DNA of 64,000 nucleotides from NCBI GenBank assembly GCA_018499965.2, contig JAHBAS020000024.1:1-64000 (forward strand). Direction: 5' to 3'. The notes below the pieces were generated by a model that saw nothing but the letters and a program-made list of their open reading frames with translations, made no database searches and was not told the DNA's origin. Of this stretch, positions 58,270 through 64,000 are shown piece after piece. A program made the translations under genes and the position numbers. The first letter of the stretch is position 1, and each line of letters begins with the position of its first letter. This stretch comes from Candidatus Uhrbacteria bacterium (GTDB taxonomy: Bacteria > Patescibacteriota > Patescibacteriia > 2-12-FULL-60-25).

Positions 58270-58920
58270 ATGGACCCTAGATCGAAAAGTATCGAAGTGC
58301 AGCCGCCTTTAAAAGCGACGATGCAAGTCGAAGTTGTTAACGCCCTTTTTGATGCCATTAAAGAAATGGATTCCGGAGAGCTTCAACGCCTCCGCGCGAT
58401 CATTCCGACCCTGTCGCAACAAGTCTCAACACGCGCCATTTACACGACGAGCAGTCATCTCGTAGTCACGAGCACGGAAAGCGTGACCATGAAAGACGTC
58501 CTTGCCCGACTTGGCGTAAAAATAAGCCTTGCGGCACGAGTGAGCAGCATCACGAGCCAACTCCCCAAAGAACCTATTCCAAGGGGTGTCATGCCGATCT
58601 CGATCGCCACGCTCTTTCGACGCATTCCAACCGAAACGATTCTCACGGAACTCGAAGCGCACGGCATGGTACTCGCGAACCCGCTCCATCTCGCGGCATT
58701 CATGAACATGGGAACGCATCTCGTTTGCACAGAACCGCTCATCGCCTTTGGACGCGTAACAATCAAACGTCGTACATGGATGATTCCCTATAGTATCCGT
58801 AAGGACAAAAAAGAAAACCTTCTCTTCGAAATCCATCGTCCGGACTTCTGGATGAAACAACCGAAACTTCCAGATCAAACATTTATCTTGCAGCTCCTTC
58901 TCGTCCCAAAAACAACATAA
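58270..58920 (+). CDS. Unrecognised 216-aa protein
   Basis: No family is recognised. Helical N-terminal half (MQVEVVNALFDAIKEMDSGE; LQRLRAIIPTLSQQV) followed by an alpha/beta half that ends with basic and aromatic residues (VTIKRRTWMIPYSIRKDKKE; LFEIHRPDFWMKQP). No signal peptide or membrane segment. The ATG has GGAGGAG 6 nt upstream, and a promoter and a 48-bp repeat module bracket the gene. It is the first of three plus-strand single-gene units after tRNA-Ser. Confidence 0.6.
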   Translation: MDPRSKSIEVQPPLKATMQVEVVNALFDAIKEMDSGELQRLRAIIPTLSQQVSTRAIYTTSSHLVVTSTESVTMKDVLARLGVKISLAARVSSITSQLPKEPIPRGVMPISIATLFRRIPTETILTELEAHGMVLANPLHLAAFMNMGTHLVCTEPLIAFGRVTIKRRTWMIPYSIRKDKKENLLFEIHRPDFWMKQPKLPDQTFILQLLLVPKTT

Positions 58921-58930
58921 CGCTCCACTC

Positions 58931-58978
58931 AATGCCCTCTCCGGCTTCCGGACGAGGGCATTGGCATCGTTGACGAAG
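58931..58978 (+). repeat. 48-bp hairpin + TTGACG module, copy 1
   Basis: Identical over 48 bp to 59799-59846. It has a 9-bp stem (AATGCCCTC/GAGGGCATT) around a C/G-rich loop, followed by GGCATCGTTGACGAAG. The TTGACG serves as -35 of the next transcription unit. Confidence 0.8.
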
Positions 58979-58998
58979 TCTTAAAAAAACCATAAGAT
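58970..58998 (+). promoter_or_regulatory. Promoter of the attenuated NlpC/P60 unit
   Basis: TTGACG (inside the 48-bp module) and TAAGAT spaced 17 nt. The start would be near 59005, 3 nt before the leader-peptide ATG. Confidence 0.65.
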
Positions 58999-59007
58999 AC
59001 AATAATC

Positions 59008-59076
59008 ATGCTCCACACGAAACGAATCGCAACGTGGTCCGGCTTCATCCACTCCTTTTTTATCCCTCTGCCCTAG
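59008..59076 (+). CDS. 22-aa leader peptide
   Basis: An ATG right after the promoter opens a 22-codon frame (MLHTKRIATWSGFIHSFFI, then PLP) that stops 1 nt before the first strand of an attenuator. Such a position is classical for a leader peptide whose ribosome stalls or releases to set RNA folding. The content is not dominated by one amino acid (two Phe in a row, Pro-Leu-Pro end), so the inducing signal is not obvious; a stall at the Pro-rich end or an inhibitor are options. Very short frame, so partly circumstantial. Confidence 0.45.
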   Translation: MLHTKRIATWSGFIHSFFIPLP

Positions 59077-59134
59077 TGGACAGGTTTTGATGTTCAAAAC
59101 CTCAAAATCTGTCCAGCTGGGACAGATTTTTTCT
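59077..59134 (+). promoter_or_regulatory. Transcription attenuator (antiterminator/terminator switch)
   Basis: Three matching strands: GGACAGGTTTT (59078-59088), AAAATCTGTCC (59104-59114) and GGACAGATTTT (59120-59130). Strand 2 pairs fully with strand 1 (one G-U) or perfectly with strand 3. The 2:3 helix is followed by TTC TTTT and forms an intrinsic terminator, and 1:2 would prevent it. A small hairpin GTTTTGA/TTCAAAAC inside can compete with 1:2. Confidence 0.75.
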
Positions 59135-59167
59135 TTTCCCACCCTTCTCTATACAGGTAGAACGATC

Positions 59168-59773
59168 ATGGAATATCGAGCTGTACAGAACCGATCTACG
59201 TTCATTCTCGACGACCTGCAGTTGCCAATCTCGCACGAAGAAGCTATTCGCATCTTAAAAGAAAAAGGCTTCGTCTTTCTCGATATCGACATCGTGAAGC
59301 TTGCTCGATCATGCATCAAGACTTCACGGTATCGACGCGGAGCCAAACCATCCGAAGCCCCTGCAGTAGTAGATTGTTCGAGCTTCATCAAATGGCTCTA
59401 TGGTGAATGCGGTATCTGGCTGCCACGTCGATCCATCCAACAACGAGCATACGGTGAACACATCGACCTTCATGCACTCATGCCTGGCGATATCATCTTC
59501 ACCTCTGGACATATCGATTACTATGACCACGATCCGACAGACGGCGTAGGACACGTCGGTATCTATACCAAAAACCAAACCGTCATTCATGCCGCCAATA
59601 AAAAAGAACATGTCATCGAAACCGAACTCGCGCGCTTTATCAAAGGTAATGCCTTTCGTGGAGCGAGGCGATACATCCCCCAAAACAAAGAAGTACGAAC
59701 CGTTCAAGCGCCAAAAGAAAGAGAAATCGAAATCGCAAACGATCTTCGATGGATAATCCTGCAGTCACTTTAA
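59168..59773 (+). CDS. NlpC/P60-family cysteine peptidase-like protein
   Basis: A 201-aa protein. Residues 70-170 hold the NlpC/P60 core. VVDCSSFIKWLYGECGIWLP carries the catalytic Cys, LHALMPGDIIFTSGH the usual PGD turn, GVGHVGIYTKNQTVIHAAN the catalytic His and the third polar residue. A helical N-terminal section precedes it. No signal peptide is visible, unlike many wall hydrolases, so it may act inside the cell or use another route. It is controlled by an upstream attenuator. The start is the ATG at EYRAVQN; earlier ATGs lie inside the terminator. Confidence 0.8.
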   Translation: MEYRAVQNRSTFILDDLQLPISHEEAIRILKEKGFVFLDIDIVKLARSCIKTSRYRRGAKPSEAPAVVDCSSFIKWLYGECGIWLPRRSIQQRAYGEHIDLHALMPGDIIFTSGHIDYYDHDPTDGVGHVGIYTKNQTVIHAANKKEHVIETELARFIKGNAFRGARRYIPQNKEVRTVQAPKEREIEIANDLRWIILQSL

Positions 59774-59798
59774 ACGCCTGCATGAGCCACCCCTCCTT

Positions 59799-59846
59799 AA
59801 TGCCCTCTCCGGCTTCCGGACGAGGGCATTGGCATCGTTGACGAAG
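59799..59846 (+). repeat. 48-bp hairpin + TTGACG module, copy 2
   Basis: Exact copy of 58931-58978, again between two plus-strand genes, with its TTGACG used as the -35 of the next gene. Confidence 0.8.
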
Positions 59847-59866
59847 CGTCAAATTATCCTTAGGAT
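59838..59866 (+). promoter_or_regulatory. Promoter of the 149-aa gene
   Basis: TTGACG and TAGGAT spaced 17 nt, the same spacing as at 58970. The -10 covers an ATG at 59865 and thus rules it out as start. Confidence 0.65.
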
Positions 59867-59903
59867 GCGCCCGTACATTCATCCCCAAACCCATGGAGGT
59901 ACT

Positions 59904-60353
59904 TTGCTAATCCCGAAACCCGCCTATCGGCTCCGTATCGGCTTCAACTGCCACGAAACCGCCCTTGATGCGACCGTGATCCAAAAGCTCGTCGCCGAAG
60001 GCCATCGCGTAGAATCCATTTCCTTCCACGACCCGCAAGCGCACCGCGCCACTGTCGCCTGGATCGAGGAATACGACATCAGCGTATCAGCGAGAATCCT
60101 TGGAAGAGACATGCATGAGGGTGATATCGCCAAAGATTACGACGTCATTCTTCACGACGATGCGATGCAGGCCGAAGAATACTTTTTATTCGGAACCGTC
60201 CACGTGTATTTCCTCACGCGTACCTCGAACGGCAGCATCGAAACCTCGCCGGGAATCACACACGTTCCGTCCTTTGAAGCGTTCTACGAGCACTTCACTG
60301 CCATCTACCAACGGCAATACCACTACCCCTCCCAAGAAAGGGAACAAACCTAA
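59904..60353 (+). CDS. Unrecognised 149-aa protein with TTG start
   Basis: The TTG start is chosen because GGAGGT lies 3 nt upstream and the nearest in-frame ATG is within the promoter. The protein opens LIPKPAYRLRIGFNCHETAL with a Rossmann-like alternation (AEGHRVESISFHDPQAHRAT; YDVILHDDAMQAEEYFLFGT) and ends with a charged tail. The pattern recalls a response-regulator-like or nucleotide-binding alpha/beta domain, with an Asp pair (HDDAM). No family recognised. It is followed by its own hairpin terminator. Confidence 0.55.
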   Translation: MLIPKPAYRLRIGFNCHETALDATVIQKLVAEGHRVESISFHDPQAHRATVAWIEEYDISVSARILGRDMHEGDIAKDYDVILHDDAMQAEEYFLFGTVHVYFLTRTSNGSIETSPGITHVPSFEAFYEHFTAIYQRQYHYPSQEREQT

Positions 60354-60392
60354 TACGCCCGACGCATTTCTCGCGTCCGGGCGTATTGTTTA
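60352..60392 (+). terminator. Hairpin terminator after the 149-aa gene
   Basis: AATACGCCCGACGC and GCGTCCGGGCGTATT pair (one bulge), followed by GTTTAA. It starts within the stop codon. The long stem is clear; the T-run is weak. Confidence 0.65.
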
Positions 60393-60410
60393 ACGACCCA
60401 CCCCGGCCCT

Positions 60411-60432
60411 CCCTTTGCAGGGAGGGAGGTAA
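60411..60432. repeat. GC-rich CCCTCCC...GGGAGGG palindrome
   Basis: CCCTCCCTTTGCAGGGAGGG lies just after the stop of the second DsbA-like gene (minus strand). Nearly the same core as the palindrome at 1-40 (TTCGCA loop there, TTTGCA here). Confidence 0.65.
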
Positions 60433-60435
60433 AAA

Positions 60436-61101
60436 TTATTTCTGCGTCGCTTCTTTGATCGCTGCATCCCACTGCGCATTACTCATTACGCCCACATAAC
60501 GCTTTTGGTTGACGAAGAACGTTGGCGTGGCATCCACTTTATTCGCCTGCGCTTCCTTGGAATCTGCCACGACCTTAGCGTCGTATCGTCGATCGTCAAA
60601 ACAGGTCGTAAACGAATCCTTATTCAACCCGATCTGCTCCGCATAACGAATGAATAAGGTCTGAGCGTCGCTCGCATTTTTCGACTGTGACCAATACGGC
60701 TGTTCCTGATACACGAGATCTCCATACTCCCAAAACTTCCCCTGTTCTTCCGCGCAACGACCAGCATTCGCCGCTAAGCGCGCATATTGATGCATCGGAA
60801 GTGGAACGTCATTCCACACGAAACGAACCTTATCACCATAGGTTTGCTTCACATAATCAACACCCGTCTTGGCTACGCGACATGCGGAGCACTCAAAATC
60901 TTCAAACATCCGAATGGTTATCGGTGCATCCGTTGGTCCGTACGTCGGATCTCCATCATCAACGAACGACACGTTCGCATCATAGGTACCGCTTGAAGAA
61001 GACGGGCCTGCGTATCGAACGGCAAAAATAATACCACCAACCATGAGCGCCGCGAGAGAAATCAGCCCAAGGACAAAGGGTTTTCGAGAGTCAGTCATCA
61101 T
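60436..61101 (-). CDS. DsbA-family thioredoxin-fold oxidoreductase, membrane-anchored
   Basis: A 221-aa protein with an N-terminal transmembrane helix (VLGLISLAALMVGGIIFAV), a short Ser-rich linker, and a thioredoxin-fold domain. The redox motif is FEDFECSACRVAKTG (CSAC), with a helical insert and the cis-Pro loop VDATPTFFVNQKRYVG. It is a paralogue of the gene at 56904 with a different dipeptide between the cysteines, so its redox potential probably differs. It could work as oxidase, isomerase or reductant partner together with TrxB, which is 114 nt upstream. Confidence 0.92.
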   Translation of the reverse strand: MMTDSRKPFVLGLISLAALMVGGIIFAVRYAGPSSSSGTYDANVSFVDDGDPTYGPTDAPITIRMFEDFECSACRVAKTGVDYVKQTYGDKVRFVWNDVPLPMHQYARLAANAGRCAEEQGKFWEYGDLVYQEQPYWSQSKNASDAQTLFIRYAEQIGLNKDSFTTCFDDRRYDAKVVADSKEAQANKVDATPTFFVNQKRYVGVMSNAQWDAAIKEATQK

Positions 61102-61145
61102 ACCCAGAAATCATACGCGGAACGCAAAAAATCGTCTATGCCCAT

Positions 61146-61182
61146 TTCAAAAACCCGCAAACTCGCCAACACGCTAACGCGC
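61146..61182. repeat. Solo copy of the S23-unit terminal repeat
   Basis: AAAAACCCGCAAACTCGCCA followed by ACACGCTAACGCGCCAAC resembles the repeat at 50998-51033. It has no adjacent S23 gene, so it looks like a remnant or a target-like site. Confidence 0.55.
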
Positions 61183-61215
61183 CAACCTAGAAACGAGTAA
61201 ACCCCCGCCCGCCCC

Positions 61216-62142
61216 CTACTTCCGATCCGGCTGCTTCTGTAACCACTTAATCATTTGCAAAGCCGCTTTGCTGCCCTCGCCGACCGCAACCGCGATTTGC
61301 TTCTCCGTGATATTCGTCACGTCTCCGGCGGCCCAAATGCCCGGCACACTCGTTTCATTCCGTTCGTTCACGAGAATCTCGTTCCATTTGTCTTTTTTCA
61401 CGATCGACACGAAATCACTCGCCGGAACCAAACCGATTTCAATAAAGACGCCTTGGACATCCAAAATCTGTCGCTTGCCGTCTGGCAATTCATACTCCAC
61501 GCCATTCACGAACGTATCGCCGAAAATCTTCGTGGTCTTGGCATTCGGAATCACACGGATCATCTTACTCGCAAGGATACGCTGCTTATACATCTCATCG
61601 CCCTTCAAGGCGTCATTCACTAAAACGATCGTGACGCTCTTCGCGTACTTTTCCAAAAGCAATGCCGCTTCCATGGCACTATTCCCGCCGCCGACCACAA
61701 TCGTATCTTTCCCGGCATACATCGGCGCATCGCAGGTGGCGCAATACGTCACCCCTCGTCCATAGAACGCCTTTTCGCCTGGCGCGCCAAGCTCGCGATG
61801 CTTTTCACCGGTCGCAATCAAGGCCATACGTGCATCAAACGTATCCCCCTTTTCGGTCTTCAAACGAAATCCTCCATCGATCGCCGTCAATTCCGTTGCT
61901 CGCTGGGTTTCTTTTAACGTAAACGAATCTTTATAGTCATTCAAATGCTCACGAAAACGCTCCACCAGATGCATGCCATCAATCAAATGGAATCCGAGAT
62001 AATTCTCCACATCGGAACTCCATGCCGCTTGTCCACCGATCACGTCCGCAATAACGATGAACTGCAATTTCTGACGCGCAAAATAAATAGCCGCAGCAAG
62101 TCCCGCAGGACCACCGCCGATAATCATCGCATCGTACATCAT
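61216..62142 (-). CDS. trxB: Thioredoxin reductase-like FAD/NAD(P) oxidoreductase
   Basis: A 308-aa flavoenzyme. It shows FAD loop AMIIGGGPAGLAAAIYFARQ, redox pair VTYCATCDAPMYAG (CATC), the NAD(P) loop TIVVGGGNSAMEAALLLEKY, and VPGIWAAGDVTNITEKQIAV at the FAD end. It transfers electrons from NAD(P)H to thioredoxin-like proteins. NNxA-type GGGNSAM plus the following residues do not settle NADH versus NADPH. An extended -10 (TGCTATACT) lies 6 nt before the ATG, so its mRNA is probably leaderless. Confidence 0.93.
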   Translation of the reverse strand: MMYDAMIIGGGPAGLAAAIYFARQKLQFIVIADVIGGQAAWSSDVENYLGFHLIDGMHLVERFREHLNDYKDSFTLKETQRATELTAIDGGFRLKTEKGDTFDARMALIATGEKHRELGAPGEKAFYGRGVTYCATCDAPMYAGKDTIVVGGGNSAMEAALLLEKYAKSVTIVLVNDALKGDEMYKQRILASKMIRVIPNAKTTKIFGDTFVNGVEYELPDGKRQILDVQGVFIEIGLVPASDFVSIVKKDKWNEILVNERNETSVPGIWAAGDVTNITEKQIAVAVGEGSKAALQMIKWLQKQPDRK

Positions 62143-62148
62143 GGCGTC

Positions 62149-62157
62149 AGTATAGCA
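62149..62157 (-). promoter_or_regulatory. Extended -10 promoter TGCTATACT, 6 nt before ATG
   Basis: TATACT with TGC extension, 6 nt before the trxB start at 62142. Identical to the box at 48352. Confidence 0.65.
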
Positions 62158-62172
62158 GGAAGAAGAAAACTC

Positions 62173-62673
62173 CTACAGCGCGCCGATCAATTCCAATGCC
62201 TTCTTGAAGGAATGGATTGCCGAACGGGCCTGTGCATCACCGACCTCGAAATCCGTTTCGTGCACGAGCTGATTGCGCAGCTTGTGCGCATACCATACTT
62301 CGGAAATCTTCTGATACTTATATCCGGCCGCTTTCAAGCGCTCGCCCATGGTCTGCCCTGGCATCATCATGGATTTCAACGCGGCATCTAAAAGTTTATC
62401 CGCTTCCACAATCGCCATCTTCGCTCCCATTCTCCCCTGCTTGGAAATACGTTCGATTTCATCCCATCGCGCCTGGACTTCTTTGCGCGTCATGCCCTGG
62501 AACTGCGAACGACGAAGAACGCGACGAGCAAGACTGATGATAATCAATAAAAAAACGAGAATGACCAATCCAATTCCAATGGCAATCCCTATATCCATAC
62601 CCGATGACGACGCCGAAGAACCCTGACTTGCCGTCTGGGTCCCTTCCACGAGGTTCAAGGGGATATCAACCAT
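62173..62673 (-). CDS. Membrane protein with cytoplasmic helical domain (unknown)
   Basis: A 166-aa protein with one transmembrane helix (GIAIGIGLVILVFLLIIISL), a basic stop-transfer, and a helical C-terminal domain (KEVQARWDEIERISKQGRMG; AIVEADKLLDAALKSM; AQARSAIHSFKKALELI). The second helix pair (VEADKLLD) resembles domains found in other CPR membrane proteins. Function unknown. The ATG at VDIPLNLVEG overlaps the end of gatA by 8 nt, so the two are co-transcribed. Confidence 0.65.
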   Translation of the reverse strand: MVDIPLNLVEGTQTASQGSSASSSGMDIGIAIGIGLVILVFLLIIISLARRVLRRSQFQGMTRKEVQARWDEIERISKQGRMGAKMAIVEADKLLDAALKSMMMPGQTMGERLKAAGYKYQKISEVWYAHKLRNQLVHETDFEVGDAQARSAIHSFKKALELIGAL

Positions 62674-64000
62674 TAGAAGAAGATTCGTAGGCACGAGCGA
62701 CCGCAAAGAGCGTCGCCTCATCGAACATCCGACCCGTTAAGTGTACACCAACCGGAAGCCCTGCGGACCCCTTGGTAGCACTTGGGAATGAAAGCGCAGG
62801 CAAACCCGTGACATTCGCACCGACCGTAAAGAGGTCGCCGAGATACATCGCAAGCGGATCATTCACCTTTTCACCCAAACCATATGCAACGCTTGGCGTG
62901 GTTGGCGTAAGGAGCACGTCAACATTCGTAAGCGCAGACTGATATGCGTTTCGGATCAAGGTCTGTACCTTCTTTGCTTTCTTGTAGTACGCATCGTAAT
63001 ACCCTGCAGACAAGGCATACGCACCCAAAAGCATACGACGACGAGGTTCGCGGCCGATGAGTTCACCACGAGTGCGGAGATAAGTCTCAAGCAATCCGGC
63101 GCCTTGCAAACGAACGCCGTAACGCATGCCGTCGAATCGGGAAAGGTTCGCTGAAACTTCGCACGGCACAACCACGTAGTACACGGCGAGCACTTCATCC
63201 GAATACGGAAGATCGACGTCAACGATCTCCGCACCAAGACTGCGCAAGCGTTCAACAACGCTAAGTACGCTCTCGCGGACATCCGCATCGATTCCTTCAC
63301 CCCAAGCCTGTTTCGGCAAACCAATGCGAAGACCCGTGAGATCCTCACGCCATGCCGGCTGGAACGCCGGGGCATCCGCTGTCGTTTGATCTAACGCGTC
63401 TTTGCCCGCGATCGCTTGGAACACGTACGCTGCATCTTCCACGTTCTTCGTAAGCGGACCGATTTGATCGAATGATGATGCCATGGCCATAAGCCCGGAT
63501 CGCGACACGCGGCCGTATGTCGGCTTCAATCCGACCAAGCCGCAGAACGATGCTGGCTGACGGATAGATCCACCGGTATCAGAACCCAATGCCGCCAAAC
63601 AAAAATCCGCGGCCACCGCTGCCGCACTTCCACCGGAAGATCCGCCAGGAACACGACCCGCATCCAACGGGTTGCGCGTCACGCCGTACGCGGAATTTTC
63701 CGTAGACGATCCCATGGCGAATTCATCCATGTTCGTGCGCCCAACGAAAACCGCACCCTGCGCTTTTAATTTTTTGATCACGGTCGCATCACGAACCGCA
63801 ACGTAATTTTCTAAAATCTTCGATCCGGCCGTGCATCGTCGACCTTCAATGAGAATATTATCTTTGATCCCGAGCGGAATGCCATCAAGCACGCCAAGAC
63901 GATCACCGTTCGCACGACGAGCATCTGCAACCTCCGCTTCTTTCAACGCTTCATCTTTCCACGTTTCGAGAAAAGCGTGCACGCTCTCATCCTGATCATG
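62666..64000 (-). CDS. gatA: Glutamyl-tRNA(Gln)/Asp-tRNA(Asn) amidotransferase subunit A, 5' partial
   Basis: The frame is open up to the right window edge (the last residues read HDQDESVHAFLETW), so about 40 N-terminal residues are missing. This amidase subunit releases ammonia from glutamine for GatB. The catalytic triad is visible: Lys in IPLGIKDNILIEG, cis-Ser in GGSSGGSAAAVAA and nucleophile Ser in LGSDTGGSIRQPASFCG. RVPGGSSGG and LPVGVHLTGRMFDE are further family marks. It starts an operon with the small membrane-protein gene. It is required where GlnRS or AsnRS is absent. Confidence 0.95.
   Translation of the reverse strand, partial: HDQDESVHAFLETWKDEALKEAEVADARRANGDRLGVLDGIPLGIKDNILIEGRRCTAGSKILENYVAVRDATVIKKLKAQGAVFVGRTNMDEFAMGSSTENSAYGVTRNPLDAGRVPGGSSGGSAAAVAADFCLAALGSDTGGSIRQPASFCGLVGLKPTYGRVSRSGLMAMASSFDQIGPLTKNVEDAAYVFQAIAGKDALDQTTADAPAFQPAWREDLTGLRIGLPKQAWGEGIDADVRESVLSVVERLRSLGAEIVDVDLPYSDEVLAVYYVVVPCEVSANLSRFDGMRYGVRLQGAGLLETYLRTRGELIGREPRRRMLLGAYALSAGYYDAYYKKAKKVQTLIRNAYQSALTNVDVLLTPTTPSVAYGLGEKVNDPLAMYLGDLFTVGANVTGLPALSFPSATKGSAGLPVGVHLTGRMFDEATLFAVARAYESSSNG

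Noticed and set aside
59077-59134. Possible tRNA remnant (GCCCTAGTGG start and TTCAAAACC T-loop look-alike)
   Set aside because: No acceptor stem or anticodon arm can be drawn, while the three matching strands and T-run fit an attenuator exactly.
59865-59867. ATG start for the 149-aa gene
   Set aside because: It lies inside the -10 box of the only plausible promoter, whereas a TTG 39 nt later has GGAGGT in front.

Overview
The window looks like chromosomal DNA of a small-genome bacterium of the Candidate Phyla Radiation (Patescibacteria), probably a Parcubacteria-type lineage. This is an inference. The supporting signs are a core of envelope, secretion and repair genes with almost no biosynthesis, an alanyl-tRNA synthetase that stops after its editing domain, a UvrC without its C-terminal helix-hairpin-helix region, Nudix/MazG/HD house-cleaning genes, and promoters whose -10 box sits directly before the start codon. 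TGA reads as a normal stop.

Layout. 1-9.8 kb is a surface-polysaccharide cluster: LamG-like membrane protein, A/T-rich GT-C transferase, Wzx-type flippase, GT2 and GT4 transferases, UDP-glucuronate-epimerase-like SDR and a polyprenyl-phosphate transferase. 9.9-17.7 kb holds a 32-aa peptide gene, a methyltransferase-like gene, alaS, mnmA, a D,D-carboxypeptidase, uppP and a hydrolase. 17.7-24.9 kb carries a TraG/VirD4-like ATPase with a membrane partner, then secF and secD. The secD product contains parvulin-type prolyl-isomerase modules. 24.9-27.5 kb is an isolated plus-strand locus of three unrecognised genes behind a promoter and structured RNA leaders. 27.5-34.4 kb is a nucleotide sanitation and phosphatase region (three Nudix-type or HAD enzymes, HD, MazG-like, ASCH, PgeF). 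34.5-45.2 kb has secA, hpf/raiA, murB, murC, secreted proteins, two DUF192 genes and a WecA/MraY-family transferase. 45.3-50.6 kb has a membrane-anchored Clp ATPase with a membrane partner and the mraZ-rsmH-ftsL start of a division cluster, with a clear MraZ operator. 50.6-56.7 kb has an S23-type gene bounded by inverted repeats, uvrC, an unknown 503-aa gene and uvrA. 56.7-64 kb has two DsbA-like oxidoreductases, trxB, tRNA-Ser, a run of unknown plus-strand genes with a transcription attenuator, and gatA running off the end.

How it fits together. UppP, the WecA/MraY-like enzyme, MurB, MurC, the D,D-carboxypeptidase and the flippase/glycosyltransferases share the undecaprenyl carrier and build wall and capsule. 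SecA, SecD and SecF export proteins, and DsbA-like proteins plus TrxB handle disulfides. MraZ, RsmH and FtsL control division. Housekeeping genes lie mostly on the minus strand, while plus-strand genes are mostly accessory or unknown.

Several families of short palindromic repeats are scattered through the window. Some sit directly at stop codons and three lie in frame inside coding sequences. The best candidates for undescribed biology are the structured-leader locus (24.9-27.5 kb), the attenuator before the NlpC/P60 gene (59.0-59.2 kb), the SecD-parvulin fusion, the inverted-repeat-bounded S23 unit at the uvrC end, and the membrane Clp pair. All functional calls come from reading motifs; no database search was run.
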